Of a stretch of 25,405 nucleotides of DNA, positions 6,263-14,875 are shown piece by piece (position 1 is the stretch's first letter; every line of letters begins with the position of its first letter). Made by a program: the position numbers and the translations under genes. The notes beneath the pieces are model-generated. The model made no database searches, was not told the origin of the DNA, and saw nothing but the letters and a program-made list of their open reading frames with translations. The stretch is taken from assembly GCA_910577155.1 (NCBI GenBank), contig CAJTMS010000017.1:1-25405 (forward strand). The letters run 5' to 3'. The stretch comes from an uncultured Mailhella sp. GTDB lineage: Bacteria > Desulfobacterota > Desulfovibrionia > Desulfovibrionales > Desulfovibrionaceae.

Positions 6263-7447
6263 CTATTTAATGCCGATTTCTTCATCGGTGAGGTAGCATG
6301 CCGGGTCTTCTGCCCAAACATCGCCGTAGACTGCTTCGGCTCTGGCGCGGAAGTTGCCTCCGCAAATATTGAGGAATTGGCATTTAGCGCAGCGTCCCTT
6401 GACGTGGGGGCGTTTATCTTTCAATTGATGCAAAAGTTCAATATTGGGGTCAACCCAAATTTCAGAAAATGGTCTTTCCAGAACGTTTCCAAAAACATGG
6501 TGACGCCAGAACTGGTCTGCGCTGACTTTTCCGTCCCAAGAAATGCAGGCAAAACCACGTCCTGAGCTGTTTCCTTCATTGAATTGGAGAAGTTTAAAAA
6601 CTTCTTCAGCGCGTTTTGGGTCTTCTTTTTTCATCCGCATCCAAAGGTAGGGACCGTCAGCATGGTTATCAACGGTAAGGACTTCTTTTTGATAGCCCTG
6701 ATCGTACAGTTCACGGGTTTTATCCATGATTAAATCAACCATTTCACGGGTTTCCTGATGAGTCAAATCTTCTTTGATAAGCTCGCTGCCGCGACCGGAA
6801 TAGACTAAATGATAAAAGCAAACACGGGGAATTTCGCGTTCTTTCATGAGCTCAAAAATTTTAGGGACTTCAACGGCATTCCGTTTGTTAATGGTAAAAC
6901 GGAGACCGACTTTGATACCTTCTTCACGGCAGTAATCAAGCCCTTGCAATGCTTTTTTATAAGAACCTTTTACACCGCGGAACGCGTCGTGCACTTCTTC
7001 ACCGCCGTCTAAGGATACTCCCACATAGGAAAGTCCCACTTCTTTCAGGATTTTTGCCATATTTCTGTCTATGAGAGTACCATTGGTGGAGATAACAGCC
7101 CGCATGCCTTTGCTTGTGGCATATTTGGCAAGTTCGGGCAAATCCTGACGCACAAGCGGTTCACCGCCGGAAAAGAGCATAACAGGAGCACCGAATTGTG
7201 CTAAATCGTCAATCATGACTTTTGCCTGTTGGGTTGAAATAGGATCTGTTCCGTCTTCCGTTACGGCTTTTGCATAACAGTGCACACATTTTAAATTACA
7301 GCGCTGGGTCATATTCCAAACCACAACGGGCTTTTTATCCTCAGAAAATTGGAGTAAATGGGAAGGGAGCTTTCCGGAGTGTCTGCCGTAACGTAAAGCG
7401 TCAGAAGGTTCGACCTGATCGCAATATAATTTTGAGATACCTATCAT
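6263..7447 (-). CDS. ahbC: AhbC, 12,18-didecarboxysiroheme deacetylase (radical SAM)
   Basis: 394 residues. AhbC removes the two acetate side chains of 12,18-didecarboxysiroheme to give Fe-coproporphyrin III, the next-to-last step of the siroheme-dependent haem route used by sulfate reducers and methanogens. The radical SAM cluster is CNLKCVHCY (Cys50, 54, 57), followed by SGGEP (93-97) and VISTNGT. A SPASM-type C-terminal region carries Cys301, GRCAKCQFLNICGG (353, 356, 362) and Cys384 for an auxiliary cluster. The N-terminus MIGISKLYC..EPSDALRYGR with LPSHLLQFS is typical of AhbC and unlike AhbD. The ATG has GAAAGGA upstream. It stands alone here: no ahbA, ahbB or ahbD neighbour is in the window. 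The product fits the need for haem in cytochromes such as the split-Soret protein at 13988. Confidence 0.88.
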   Translation of the reverse strand: MIGISKLYCDQVEPSDALRYGRHSGKLPSHLLQFSEDKKPVVVWNMTQRCNLKCVHCYAKAVTEDGTDPISTQQAKVMIDDLAQFGAPVMLFSGGEPLVRQDLPELAKYATSKGMRAVISTNGTLIDRNMAKILKEVGLSYVGVSLDGGEEVHDAFRGVKGSYKKALQGLDYCREEGIKVGLRFTINKRNAVEVPKIFELMKEREIPRVCFYHLVYSGRGSELIKEDLTHQETREMVDLIMDKTRELYDQGYQKEVLTVDNHADGPYLWMRMKKEDPKRAEEVFKLLQFNEGNSSGRGFACISWDGKVSADQFWRHHVFGNVLERPFSEIWVDPNIELLHQLKDKRPHVKGRCAKCQFLNICGGNFRARAEAVYGDVWAEDPACYLTDEEIGIK

Positions 7448-7491
7448 ATATAATCCTTTCTATTAATTTGAAAAATAAAATCTGAAAGAAA

Positions 7492-7519
7492 AGAATAGCA
7501 GAAATTGATAATTTTGCAA
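7492..7519 (-). promoter_or_regulatory. Candidate sigma-70 promoter of ahbC
   Basis: On the minus strand TTGCAA (7519-7514) and TATTCT (7497-7492) are 16 nt apart, about 45 nt before the ahbC start. The match is moderate and rests on sequence alone. Confidence 0.3.
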
Positions 7520-7543
7520 GTAGTATTCTTTCCTAATAAGAAT

Positions 7544-8395
7544 TTAGTGTAAATAGCGTTTTTTGCCAAAATAATTGATACATAAAGGAATAACGGCACC
7601 TATGCAGATAAGGACTGTCAGCAAAACATTGTGAGAAAATGTTTGGTTATTTTGAAACGGAAAGAGCATGGCAAGGGATCCGGCTAAAATTCCGGAAAGA
7701 AAAGAGAGCGTTACATGATAAAAGTTATTGAGGCAGGCACTTATCACATGGGCAAAAATTAAAATGCCGCTGACACAGCCAAGAAGGAAAAAAGCAATAA
7801 CGGGAATATCGAAATTTGCCACAGCATTTAAAATAGTTTGGTATTGCCCGATAAGCACAAGGAGAAAAGCGCCTGAAATACCCGGTAAAATCATGGCACA
7901 AATGGCAAAAAAACCGGAAAAAAAGATAACGGGATAACTGGAAGTAAGAGGAAGGGGCTTGGTAAAACTTATCCAAAGGGAAAAAATAACCCCGACAATA
8001 AAAAAAAGTACAGAGGCAATTTTTTGCGGATTTTTATCTTTTATTTCAAGCAAAAGAATATGCAAAGAGGCAAGAATAAGCCCAAAAAAGAAAGCCCAGA
8101 TAGTGTCTGCATAATTTTCAAGCAGCATGACCATAACTTTGGCTAGGGAAGCAATGGCTGTTCCAATGCCCAGCAAAAGGGGAACGGCAAAGCCAAAAGG
8201 TATTTTGGCAAAGGCTTTTTTGATTTGCAAAGAAAAAAGGAAACGGAAAAACTCTTTGTCAACAGATTTTACGGTTTCGAGAAGTTTTCCGTATATACCA
8301 GTAATGAATGCAATTGTTCCTCCTGAAACTCCGGGAATGGTATCGGCAATTCCCATGAGAAAACCACATAGAAAATAACGGATTTTTTCGTTCAT
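7544..8395 (-). CDS. DUF368 membrane protein, candidate undecaprenyl-phosphate translocase (PopT-like)
   Basis: 283 residues, very hydrophobic with about eight membrane segments. The family signature GIADTIPGVSGGT lies at residues 15-27 and a related motif, MILPGISGAF, comes in the second half, so the protein looks like an internally duplicated transporter fold. DUF368 proteins (PopT of Vibrio cholerae) were reported to return undecaprenyl phosphate across the inner membrane for reuse in wall and glycan synthesis; that role is taken from the family and is not shown here. The start ATG has AAAGG upstream and follows the mgtE stop after 14 nt, so the two are probably one transcript. Confidence 0.85.
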   Translation of the reverse strand: MNEKIRYFLCGFLMGIADTIPGVSGGTIAFITGIYGKLLETVKSVDKEFFRFLFSLQIKKAFAKIPFGFAVPLLLGIGTAIASLAKVMVMLLENYADTIWAFFFGLILASLHILLLEIKDKNPQKIASVLFFIVGVIFSLWISFTKPLPLTSSYPVIFFSGFFAICAMILPGISGAFLLVLIGQYQTILNAVANFDIPVIAFFLLGCVSGILIFAHVISACLNNFYHVTLSFLSGILAGSLAMLFPFQNNQTFSHNVLLTVLICIGAVIPLCINYFGKKRYLH

Positions 8396-8409
8396 ATTAA
8401 CCTTTTTCT

Positions 8410-9960
8410 CTATAAAAGTAGGAGAGTTGCAAAACTCAGGAAAATAAAGAAACCTGCCCCGTCAGTAAGAGCGGTTAAAAAAATGCTGGAAGCTTGGGCG
8501 GGGTCACGTCCTAAGGCACGTAGAATAAGCGGAATGGAACCGCCTGCAATAGCTCCAAGAAGCATATCAAGAAGCAGGGAGCCTCCCATGACAGCGCCTA
8601 AAAAAACATTGCCCGTCAAATAGGAAATAACGCAAATGGCAAGCAAAGCAATGATAAAGCCTGTGGCAAAGCCGATTTTTCCTTCGCGAAATACGGCATT
8701 CCATGATTTTTTACTGTCAAATTTTTCTGTGGCAAGCTGTCTGATCATCACAGCAAGGGCTTGCTGCCCTGTGTTTCCTGCCTGATTGGCAACCATGGGC
8801 ATAAGTACAGCCAAAAAAGCCATTTGGGCAATGGTTCCTTCAAATAAATAGACAATATAGGCAGAAATGGAGGAATTAAGCATATTGATAAAAAGCCACG
8901 GCAAGCGGATTTTAACGGATTCATACCATGGGGTATTAATATCTTCGTCCTGTCCTGCACCCATCATACCCAGCAAATCGGAGCTTGCGTCTTCTTGGAT
9001 AATATCAATAACGTCGTCGTGGGTAACAGCGCCCATTAAATGTCCCTCTTTATCCACAACAGGCAAGGCAAGGAAATTATAGTGGGAAAGAATTTTGGCA
9101 ACTTCTGATTTATCCGTATCAAATTGTACAGTGATGACATCGCGTTTGTCCGTAAGCAGGCTTTCCATAGGCGTATGGGGCTTTGACAGCATAAGCTCAC
9201 GCAGGGAAATAATGCCCGTCAGTTTATCCAGCCGGTCGACAACGTAAACATAATAGGGCATGTCTTTATCTTCTAACTCAATGCGGATATGCTGGATAGC
9301 TTCGTCAACATTAATATCACAGGGAACAGTAATAATTTCCGTATTCATAACCCCTGCGGCCGTGTCCGGATCAAAGGACAATAAAGCCCTCAGTTCCATA
9401 GCGTCTTCAGGTGTTAAATTATTCAAAAGAACATCACGGTGATCTTCGTCAACTTCGTCCAAAACGTCAACTGCGTCATCGGGATCCATGGCGGAAAGAA
9501 TACGGGCAGCATCTTCGGCATCCAGATTTTCAATAACGTCTTTTGCCCGTGTTTCGTCAAGTTCGGCAAGCGCTTCCGCAGCATCTTCCGTTTCCATGTG
9601 CGTAATCATGCAGAGCTGTTTTTCCAGCGGAAGCGATTCCATAAATTCTGCACGGTCAGCCGGGTGAAGTTCTTTGTCTATGTAATTGGGATCACAGGGA
9701 TCATACTCAACAATTTCATTATCGTCTGTCAGATAAGAAACGTTTTCATCCTGTTCGTTTTCTTCCCTTTTTTCTTGTAAATCCTGTAAATTTGGCGCGT
9801 CCGATGTTTCTGCTTTTGTGCAATCAGCATCTTGGACTTGGGATTCTGAGGTTGTTTTTGCGGTATCCTTGAAAAACTGGTCGATATTGTTTTTTTCTTC
9901 TGGGAGTGTATGTTCGGAATTTTGTACAGTTATGTGCGCATCATCATTTTTTTGTGACAT
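8410..9960 (-). CDS. mgtE: MgtE-type magnesium transporter
   Basis: 516 residues, longer than the usual 450 or so because of an acidic, low-complexity N-terminal extension (about residues 1-95). Then come the helical MgtE N domain (about 98-200: EDAAEALAELD, DAEDAARILSAMDPDDAVDVLDEVD), two CBS domains (about 205-325: GIISLRELMLSKP, LPVVDKEGHLMGAVTHDDVIDII) and a C-terminal pore of five helices. The pore holds the family motif MPMVANQAGNTGQQALAV (about 387-404) and ends in LTALTDGAGFFIFLS, with the conserved pore Asp. MgtE is a Mg-gated channel: the N and CBS domains bind Mg and close the pore. An AAGGAGG ribosome site 5 nt before the ATG fixes the start. First gene of a two-gene unit with the DUF368 gene. 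Confidence 0.93.
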   Translation of the reverse strand: MSQKNDDAHITVQNSEHTLPEEKNNIDQFFKDTAKTTSESQVQDADCTKAETSDAPNLQDLQEKREENEQDENVSYLTDDNEIVEYDPCDPNYIDKELHPADRAEFMESLPLEKQLCMITHMETEDAAEALAELDETRAKDVIENLDAEDAARILSAMDPDDAVDVLDEVDEDHRDVLLNNLTPEDAMELRALLSFDPDTAAGVMNTEIITVPCDINVDEAIQHIRIELEDKDMPYYVYVVDRLDKLTGIISLRELMLSKPHTPMESLLTDKRDVITVQFDTDKSEVAKILSHYNFLALPVVDKEGHLMGAVTHDDVIDIIQEDASSDLLGMMGAGQDEDINTPWYESVKIRLPWLFINMLNSSISAYIVYLFEGTIAQMAFLAVLMPMVANQAGNTGQQALAVMIRQLATEKFDSKKSWNAVFREGKIGFATGFIIALLAICVISYLTGNVFLGAVMGGSLLLDMLLGAIAGGSIPLILRALGRDPAQASSIFLTALTDGAGFFIFLSFATLLLL

Positions 9961-10124
9961 ACATACCTCCTTATTAAAAGAAAAAAAGGATTTACTTGAC
10001 GCTGCAGCTAAAACACAGTACCTTACTGAATTGGTATATTATTGCACAAGCGTGTTTTTTTCTATCACTAAAATACGATTGGGGCAAGCGTGAATTTTTA
10101 TTGCCTTGTTTTATGGAGAGTAGT

Positions 10125-11015
10125 GTGTCAGAGCAATTATGTAAAATTTTTGGACAAAAAGGCGCAGATTTTGTTAGAAAAATTATTAAGTTGGCTCTTG
10201 ATGAAGATGAACAGGATTTAACTGCCAATGGTATTTTTGATGAAAATGACAAATCCTATGGAAAGCTTATTGCCCGTCAAGATACGTATGTTGTCGGTTT
10301 AGTGCTTATTCCTGCTATTTTGGAAGAACTTGGCGTCGAAGAACCGGAGAGACTGTATACGCTCAAGGTTTCTGAGGGAAGTTATTTAAAAGATATGGAA
10401 ATTGCCGCTGAGTTTGAAATGAATACAGCGCTTCTTTTAAAAGCTGAACGGATTATTTTGAATTTTATTACACGGTTAAGCGGTATTGCCAATTATACAA
10501 AACGCTATTTGAAAGAACTGGAAGGTACCGGCGTAACCTTGCTCGATACACGGAAAACCTTGCCCGGGCACAGGTATTTGGATAAATATGCCGTGCGTGC
10601 CGCAGGGGCGAAAAATCACCGCATGACCCTTGCAGATATGCTTATGGTAAAAAATAACCATGTGGATGCAGCCGGTTCCATTGCAAAAGCTGTGGAGAAA
10701 CTTCGTCTCAAATACGGGGAAGCATGTCCGCCTATTATTGTGGAATGCCGCGATAAGAATGAGGTTTTAGAGGCTGTCAGCGTTGTTCCGCAGCGGATTT
10801 TGCTTGATAATATGAGTCCTGAAGAACTTTCCGGAAATTTGCCGCTTATTCCAAAAAATATTGAAGCGGAAATCAGCGGGGGCGTTAATTTGAAAACTAT
10901 CCGGACTTTGGCTCTCTCAAGTAAAATCCGTCCTGCTGATTTTATTTCTGTGGGAAGCATAACCCATTCTGCACCTATTGCAGACTTTAGCCTGCGTGTT
11001 AATCGTTTAAAATAG
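10125..11015 (+). CDS. nadC: Quinolinate (nicotinate-nucleotide) phosphoribosyltransferase, NadC
   Basis: 296 residues, the usual family size. It converts quinolinate and PRPP into nicotinate mononucleotide, CO2 and PPi. The key motifs are LLDTRKTLPGHRYLDKYAVR and GAKNHRMTLADMLMVKNNHV (substrate and phosphate binding), IIVECRDKNE, ILLDNMSPEEL, EISGGVNLKTI and ISVGSITHSAP (PRPP site). The start is taken as GTG 10125, because GGAG at 10115-10118 is 6 nt upstream; this GGAG overlaps the in-frame ATG 10113, which has no ribosome site of its own. First gene of nadC-nadA-nadB, with 29 nt to nadA. It is transcribed away from mgtE across a roughly 150-nt region. Confidence 0.93.
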   Translation: MSEQLCKIFGQKGADFVRKIIKLALDEDEQDLTANGIFDENDKSYGKLIARQDTYVVGLVLIPAILEELGVEEPERLYTLKVSEGSYLKDMEIAAEFEMNTALLLKAERIILNFITRLSGIANYTKRYLKELEGTGVTLLDTRKTLPGHRYLDKYAVRAAGAKNHRMTLADMLMVKNNHVDAAGSIAKAVEKLRLKYGEACPPIIVECRDKNEVLEAVSVVPQRILLDNMSPEELSGNLPLIPKNIEAEISGGVNLKTIRTLALSSKIRPADFISVGSITHSAPIADFSLRVNRLK

Positions 11016-11044
11016 TGTAAAACAGTGAGCGCATGGAGAATACT

Positions 11045-12091
11045 ATGAAATCTTTATACAGTGATAACGTAAAGGCGTTAAAACAAAAATTAGGCTCTTC
11101 TCTTGTGATTATGGGGCACCATTATCAGCAGGATGAAATTATGCAGCATGTTGATTTGGCAGGTGATTCCTTACAGCTTGCACAGATGATTGACGGTATT
11201 GAGGCTGAGCATATTGTTTTTTGCGGTGTGCATTTTATGGCAGAATCCGCTTGTCTTTTGGCAAAAGCTCACCAAAAAGTGTATTTGCCTGATTGGAATG
11301 CTTCCTGTCTTATGGCTGAAATGGTACCGGCCAAAGCCCTTGATATTGTTATTGAAAAGATTATGCAGCACGGGAAAAAAATTGTTCCGTTAGCGTATGT
11401 GAATACTTCCCTTGCAGTGAAAGCCACAGTTGGCAAACACGGCGGGGCAGTCTGCACTTCGTCCAATGCGAAAAAAATGCTGGAATGGGCGTATAGCCAA
11501 AGTGACAGCGTCCTTTTTCTGCCCGACAGAAACTTGGGCAATAATGTGGGGAATATGCTTGGAATTCCTCAGGATAAGCGTCATACTCTCAACGTTAAAA
11601 ATAACGGGGAAAAGCTGGATTATGACGCTATTGACAGGGCAAAGCTTATTTTTTGGGATGGCTGCTGCCCTATCCATGAATTTTTTAAGGAAGAACATAT
11701 TGCTGCCATGCGCCAAAAATATCCACAGGCGAAAATTTATGTTCACCCCGAATGTCCGCAGGAAATTGTTGCAAAATGTGACGGAGCCGGTTCCACTTCC
11801 TATTTGATTGATGTAGCTGAAAAAGCGGAAAAAGGCTCTGTGCTTGTGATTGGCACGGAAACAAACCTTGTCAGCCGTTTGGCGCAACAGCATAAAGAGC
11901 GCGGCGTCACGGTTATTCCTCTTTTGAAAGAAGCTCTTTGCCCCGATATGGCAAAAATTACAGAAGCATTGCTTTGCAAAACTTTGGAAGATATTGCTGC
12001 AGGAACAGCGAAGCCGGTGCAAATCGATAATTCCTTAGTTGACAATGCAAAAAAATCCCTTGTGCGTATGCTCAGCCACTGTGCCAAGTAA
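11045..12091 (+). CDS. nadA: Quinolinate synthase, NadA
   Basis: About 348 residues. It condenses iminoaspartate (from NadB) with dihydroxyacetone phosphate to quinolinate, using a [4Fe-4S] cluster. The three cluster Cys fit NASCLMAEM (about 88), WDGCCPIHEF (about 207-208) and LKEALCPDMAKIT (about 300). Other family motifs are MGHHYQ, DLAGDSLQL, FCGVHFMAESA, AYVNTS, CTSSNA, FLPDRNLGNNV, HPECPQE and AGSTSYLI. It is of the short type that lacks the CxxCxxC tail of the enterobacterial enzymes. ATG 11045 is preferred: GGAG lies 6 nt upstream (11035-11038), while ATG 11033 has only a weak site. Middle gene of the nad operon. Confidence 0.95.
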   Translation: MKSLYSDNVKALKQKLGSSLVIMGHHYQQDEIMQHVDLAGDSLQLAQMIDGIEAEHIVFCGVHFMAESACLLAKAHQKVYLPDWNASCLMAEMVPAKALDIVIEKIMQHGKKIVPLAYVNTSLAVKATVGKHGGAVCTSSNAKKMLEWAYSQSDSVLFLPDRNLGNNVGNMLGIPQDKRHTLNVKNNGEKLDYDAIDRAKLIFWDGCCPIHEFFKEEHIAAMRQKYPQAKIYVHPECPQEIVAKCDGAGSTSYLIDVAEKAEKGSVLVIGTETNLVSRLAQQHKERGVTVIPLLKEALCPDMAKITEALLCKTLEDIAAGTAKPVQIDNSLVDNAKKSLVRMLSHCAK

Positions 12092-12151
12092 CAATGCTTC
12101 ATAACGAGCAAAATAAAGAATAAAATAAGAATATGGATTGGAGTACCAAGT

Positions 12152-13732
12152 ATGTATTATCGCTCTGAAGTTTTGATTGTAGGAAGTGGTTTAGGTGCTT
12201 GTGCTGCTGCTTTAACCCTGGCAGACAGAGGCGTGCAGGTAAGTATGCTATGCCCGACTGAAACTTTGGACGGCGGCAACTCTGAACTTGCACAGGGTGG
12301 TATTGTGTATGTACATGATAATCCTGAAGAATTTTATTCTTTAGAAAAAGATATGCTCAATGCGGGGCATAATTATAATTTTGTGAAGGCTGTGCGCCAC
12401 CTTGCCGACCACGGCGGGGAAGCCGTACAGCAAATTTTGATTGACCGTTTGCATGTTCCTTTTAATGTGCGCAACAGCACTGCTGCGGATTGGGATTTGA
12501 CACTGGAAGCCGGACACTCCGCTCCTCGTATTCTGCACTGTGCCGACTATACTGGGCGTTCCATTATTGAGGCTATTCACAAGGCGATTTTAGAACATAG
12601 AAATATTAATGTTCGGTATAAATGTTCTGCTGTTGATCTTATTACCACAGATCACCATTCCCATTTGGAAATGTACCGCTATCAGCTGCAAAATCAATGT
12701 GTGGGCGTCTATGCCTATAACGTGGAAACAGAACAGGTGGATCAGCACCTTGCCACCTTTACTATTCTTGCTACCGGCGGGGTAGGAAATGTTTTTCTTC
12801 ACTCAACCAACAGCGATTGGGCTGTGGGCTCAGGCATTTCCATGGCTCAGCGGGCAGGTGTTCGCCTTGCCAATATGGAATTTGTACAATTTCATCCTAC
12901 TTCTTTGTACCATAAGAGTAAGCGCCATGCTCTTATAACCGAAGCAGTCCGCGGTGAAGGGGGAGTTCTTGTGGACTTGGACGGCAAGGAATTTATGCAA
13001 AAATATGATAAACGCAAAAGCCTTGCTCCCCGCGATATTGTTTCCCAAGCCATAGCAACGGAAATGCTGATGACAGGCTCCCAGCATGTGTTTCTTGACG
13101 CAACACGCTTAGACTGTGATGTGACAAAACGTTTCCCCACCGTGTTCCAAAGCTGTATGAATATCGGTGTTGATATGCGCAAAGATTTTATCCCTGTTGT
13201 TCCTTCTGCCCACTATTTCTGCGGTGGTATTTTAGTGGATTTAAACGGACAGACAACACTCGGAAATTTATATGCTGTGGGCGAATGCAGCTGTACCGGT
13301 ATTCATGGGGCGAACCGTCTTGCAAGTACGTCCCTGCTGGAGGCGCTTTTGTGGGGCTTTTGTGCAGGAAAAAATATTGCAGAAAATCTTGCAGCACGAA
13401 ACTGCATTGATGAGCGCGTTTTTGATTCTATTGCAGACTGGGAAAATACGGGCAGCGAACACAATGATGACCCTGCTCTCATTGCACAGGACTGGGCAAG
13501 CATACGCCATATTATGTGGAACTATGTGGGAATTATGCGTACAGAAAGCCGTTTGCGCCGTGCTTTCGGGGAACTTCGTGACCTATCCAGCAATTTGCAC
13601 GATTTTTATCGCAATACTCCTCTTTCTCCCGAACTTGTCCGCCTTTTCCATGGCTGCAACACGGCGTACCTGATTACGCAGGCAGCTTTGAGAAATAAGA
13701 ACAGCTTAGGCTGTCACCACAGAGCCGAATAG
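12152..13732 (+). CDS. nadB: L-aspartate oxidase, NadB
   Basis: 526 residues. A FAD flavoprotein that oxidises L-aspartate to iminoaspartate for NadA; in anaerobes fumarate can serve as electron acceptor. The dinucleotide-binding GSGLGACAAAL is near residue 11, followed by GGNSELAQGGI, the substrate-loop HSAPRILHCADYTGRSI, the ATGGVGNVF turn, EFVQFHPTSLY, LITEAVRGEGG, LAPRDIV, the SAHYFCGGI capping-domain His and the C-terminal FAD motif VGECSCTGIHGANRLASTSL. A C-terminal helical domain (MRTESRLRRAFGEL) closes it. GGAG 9 nt before ATG 12152 supports the start. Last gene of the operon; a terminator follows. Confidence 0.95.
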   Translation: MYYRSEVLIVGSGLGACAAALTLADRGVQVSMLCPTETLDGGNSELAQGGIVYVHDNPEEFYSLEKDMLNAGHNYNFVKAVRHLADHGGEAVQQILIDRLHVPFNVRNSTAADWDLTLEAGHSAPRILHCADYTGRSIIEAIHKAILEHRNINVRYKCSAVDLITTDHHSHLEMYRYQLQNQCVGVYAYNVETEQVDQHLATFTILATGGVGNVFLHSTNSDWAVGSGISMAQRAGVRLANMEFVQFHPTSLYHKSKRHALITEAVRGEGGVLVDLDGKEFMQKYDKRKSLAPRDIVSQAIATEMLMTGSQHVFLDATRLDCDVTKRFPTVFQSCMNIGVDMRKDFIPVVPSAHYFCGGILVDLNGQTTLGNLYAVGECSCTGIHGANRLASTSLLEALLWGFCAGKNIAENLAARNCIDERVFDSIADWENTGSEHNDDPALIAQDWASIRHIMWNYVGIMRTESRLRRAFGELRDLSSNLHDFYRNTPLSPELVRLFHGCNTAYLITQAALRNKNSLGCHHRAE

Positions 13733-13758
13733 TTTTTCATGGTACATATAAACGGTAG

Positions 13759-13788
13759 AAAAGGGTAGTTTTATGCTGCCCTTTTTTC
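13759..13788 (+). terminator. Rho-independent terminator of the nad operon
   Basis: The stem AAAGGGTAG / CTGCCCTTT (13760-13768 and 13776-13784, with one G-U pair), a 7-nt loop and a run of six T (13782-13787) lie 27 nt after the nadB stop. Confidence 0.85.
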
Positions 13789-13816
13789 TTACTGCTTGTT
13801 TTTATTAATATTTATT

Positions 13817-13836
13817 TTTGTTATAAAAATCACAAA
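13817..13836. promoter_or_regulatory. Rex/CRP-FNR-like operator dyad upstream of the split-Soret gene
   Basis: TTTGTTATAAAAATCACAAA has dyad symmetry (TTTGTnAT-n4-ATnACAAA). It agrees with the Rex half-site TTGTGA / TCACAA at 15 of 18 positions. It lies about 150 bp before the cytochrome gene. Assignment to Rex over an FNR- or HcpR-type factor is inference. Confidence 0.35.
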
Positions 13837-13900
13837 TTATATTTGGCGGATAGAGGGCTTTGCCGGACAAAAAAATATTTATAAAAAATGTACGTTCCCA

Positions 13901-13929
13901 TTGACGTTGATTTGAAAATCATGTATTGA
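13901..13929 (+). promoter_or_regulatory. Weak candidate promoter of the split-Soret gene
   Basis: TTGACG at 13901-13906 is a good -35, with 17 nt to TATTGA (13924-13929), a poor -10. The rest of 13840-13975 shows no other clear element. Confidence 0.3.
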
Positions 13930-13987
13930 AGGAATTAAATATAGGTATAGCTTTTTACCTTGTGAAAAATTTTTTTTGGAGGTTCTC

Positions 13988-14821
13988 ATGAGTATTAGTA
14001 GACGTGACTGTTTAATGGGGTTTGGCGCATTAGTTGCAGGCGGAGCAGTAACTTCCCTCGTTGATGGCGGTGCACATTTGGTTCAGGCTGCACCGGCTAC
14101 ACGTTTCCAACAAGTAAATGGTGAATTTGGCTGGACACCCCATAAATTGGATCCGGTTGAATGTGCAGAAGCAGCATATGAAGGATACTGGTATAAGGGT
14201 TATGCCTGCGGTTACGGTGTATTCTATAGTATTATTGGTGTATTGGGTGAAAAATTTGGTGCTCCTTACAACCAATTCCCCTTTGCAATGCTTGAAGCAA
14301 ATAAAGGCGGTATCTCTGACTGGGGTTCAATCTGCGGCGCACTCTACGGTGCAGCAGCAGCTTACGCTCTTTTCTGGGGAAGAGATGAACGTACACCTAT
14401 GGTAAATGAATTGTTCCGCTGGTATGAAAAAACCGCATTGCCAATATATGATCCAAAAGATAAAGCTCAAGGCGTTGCAGGAGCCATTCCTTCTAACGTT
14501 TCCGGTTCTGTTCTTTGTCACATTTCTGTTTCAAAATGGTGCTATGAAAATAAAATTGAAGCAACTGCAAAAGCAAGAAACGAACGCTGCGGACGTATCA
14601 CTGCTGACGTTTCTCTGAAAGCTGTTGAAATTTTCAATAAGAAAATTGAACTTGGCAAAGATTTCAAATCCGCATTCCCGGTACAAGATTCTGTACAATA
14701 CTGCAAGACCTGTCACCAAACCAAGGGCGAAGAAACCAACTGGGCAAAGGGTGTTATGGATTGTACTCCTTGCCATAGCGGTACAGAAGCAACCGGCAAT
14801 ATGTTTAAAGATCACCCATAA
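13988..14821 (+). CDS. Split-Soret cytochrome c (di-haem, C_GCAxxG_C_C family)
   Basis: 277 residues. The N-terminus is a twin-arginine type signal (SRRDCLMGFGALVAGGAV, RR at 5-6) with a likely cut near VQAAPA, so the protein acts in the periplasm. The middle has the C_GCAxxG_C_C pattern (DPVECAEAAYEGYWYKGYACGYGVF, later ISDWGSICGALYGAAAAYALF, VLCHISVSKW and NERCGR), which in the Desulfovibrio desulfuricans protein goes with an iron-sulfur cluster. Two haem sites end the protein: CKTCH (239-243) and CTPCH (259-263). The known protein is a homodimer with two bis-His haems per chain; its physiological partner is not settled. The start is ATG 13988, with GGAGG 5 nt upstream. Single-gene unit with its own terminator; its haem would come from the AhbC route. 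Confidence 0.9.
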   Translation: MSISRRDCLMGFGALVAGGAVTSLVDGGAHLVQAAPATRFQQVNGEFGWTPHKLDPVECAEAAYEGYWYKGYACGYGVFYSIIGVLGEKFGAPYNQFPFAMLEANKGGISDWGSICGALYGAAAAYALFWGRDERTPMVNELFRWYEKTALPIYDPKDKAQGVAGAIPSNVSGSVLCHISVSKWCYENKIEATAKARNERCGRITADVSLKAVEIFNKKIELGKDFKSAFPVQDSVQYCKTCHQTKGEETNWAKGVMDCTPCHSGTEATGNMFKDHP

Positions 14822-14843
14822 GATTTAAATTAATTTAAAATTG

Positions 14844-14875
14844 AGCCCGCTTGTTCGCAGACAGGCGGGCTTTTT
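14844..14875 (+). terminator. Rho-independent terminator of the split-Soret gene
   Basis: AGCCCGCTTGT pairs with ACAGGCGGGCT (11 bp with one T-G), loop TCGCAG, then TTTTT. It lies 23 nt after the stop codon. Confidence 0.9.

Noticed and set aside
10016..10028. Short dyad CAGTA-CCT-TACTG in the mgtE-nadC gap as a nad operator
   Set aside because: Only five bases per arm, no match to a known NAD-regulator site, and no second copy; likely chance.
9973..10112. Mg-sensing riboswitch (M-box or mgtA type) before mgtE
   Set aside because: The mgtE ribosome site is close to a plain AT-rich gap with no stack of helices of the right size.
11390..12022. Long minus-strand open frame (210 codons) opposite nadA
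   Set aside because: nadA is unmistakable on the other strand; this frame is Phe/His/Ile-rich shadow sequence with no motif.
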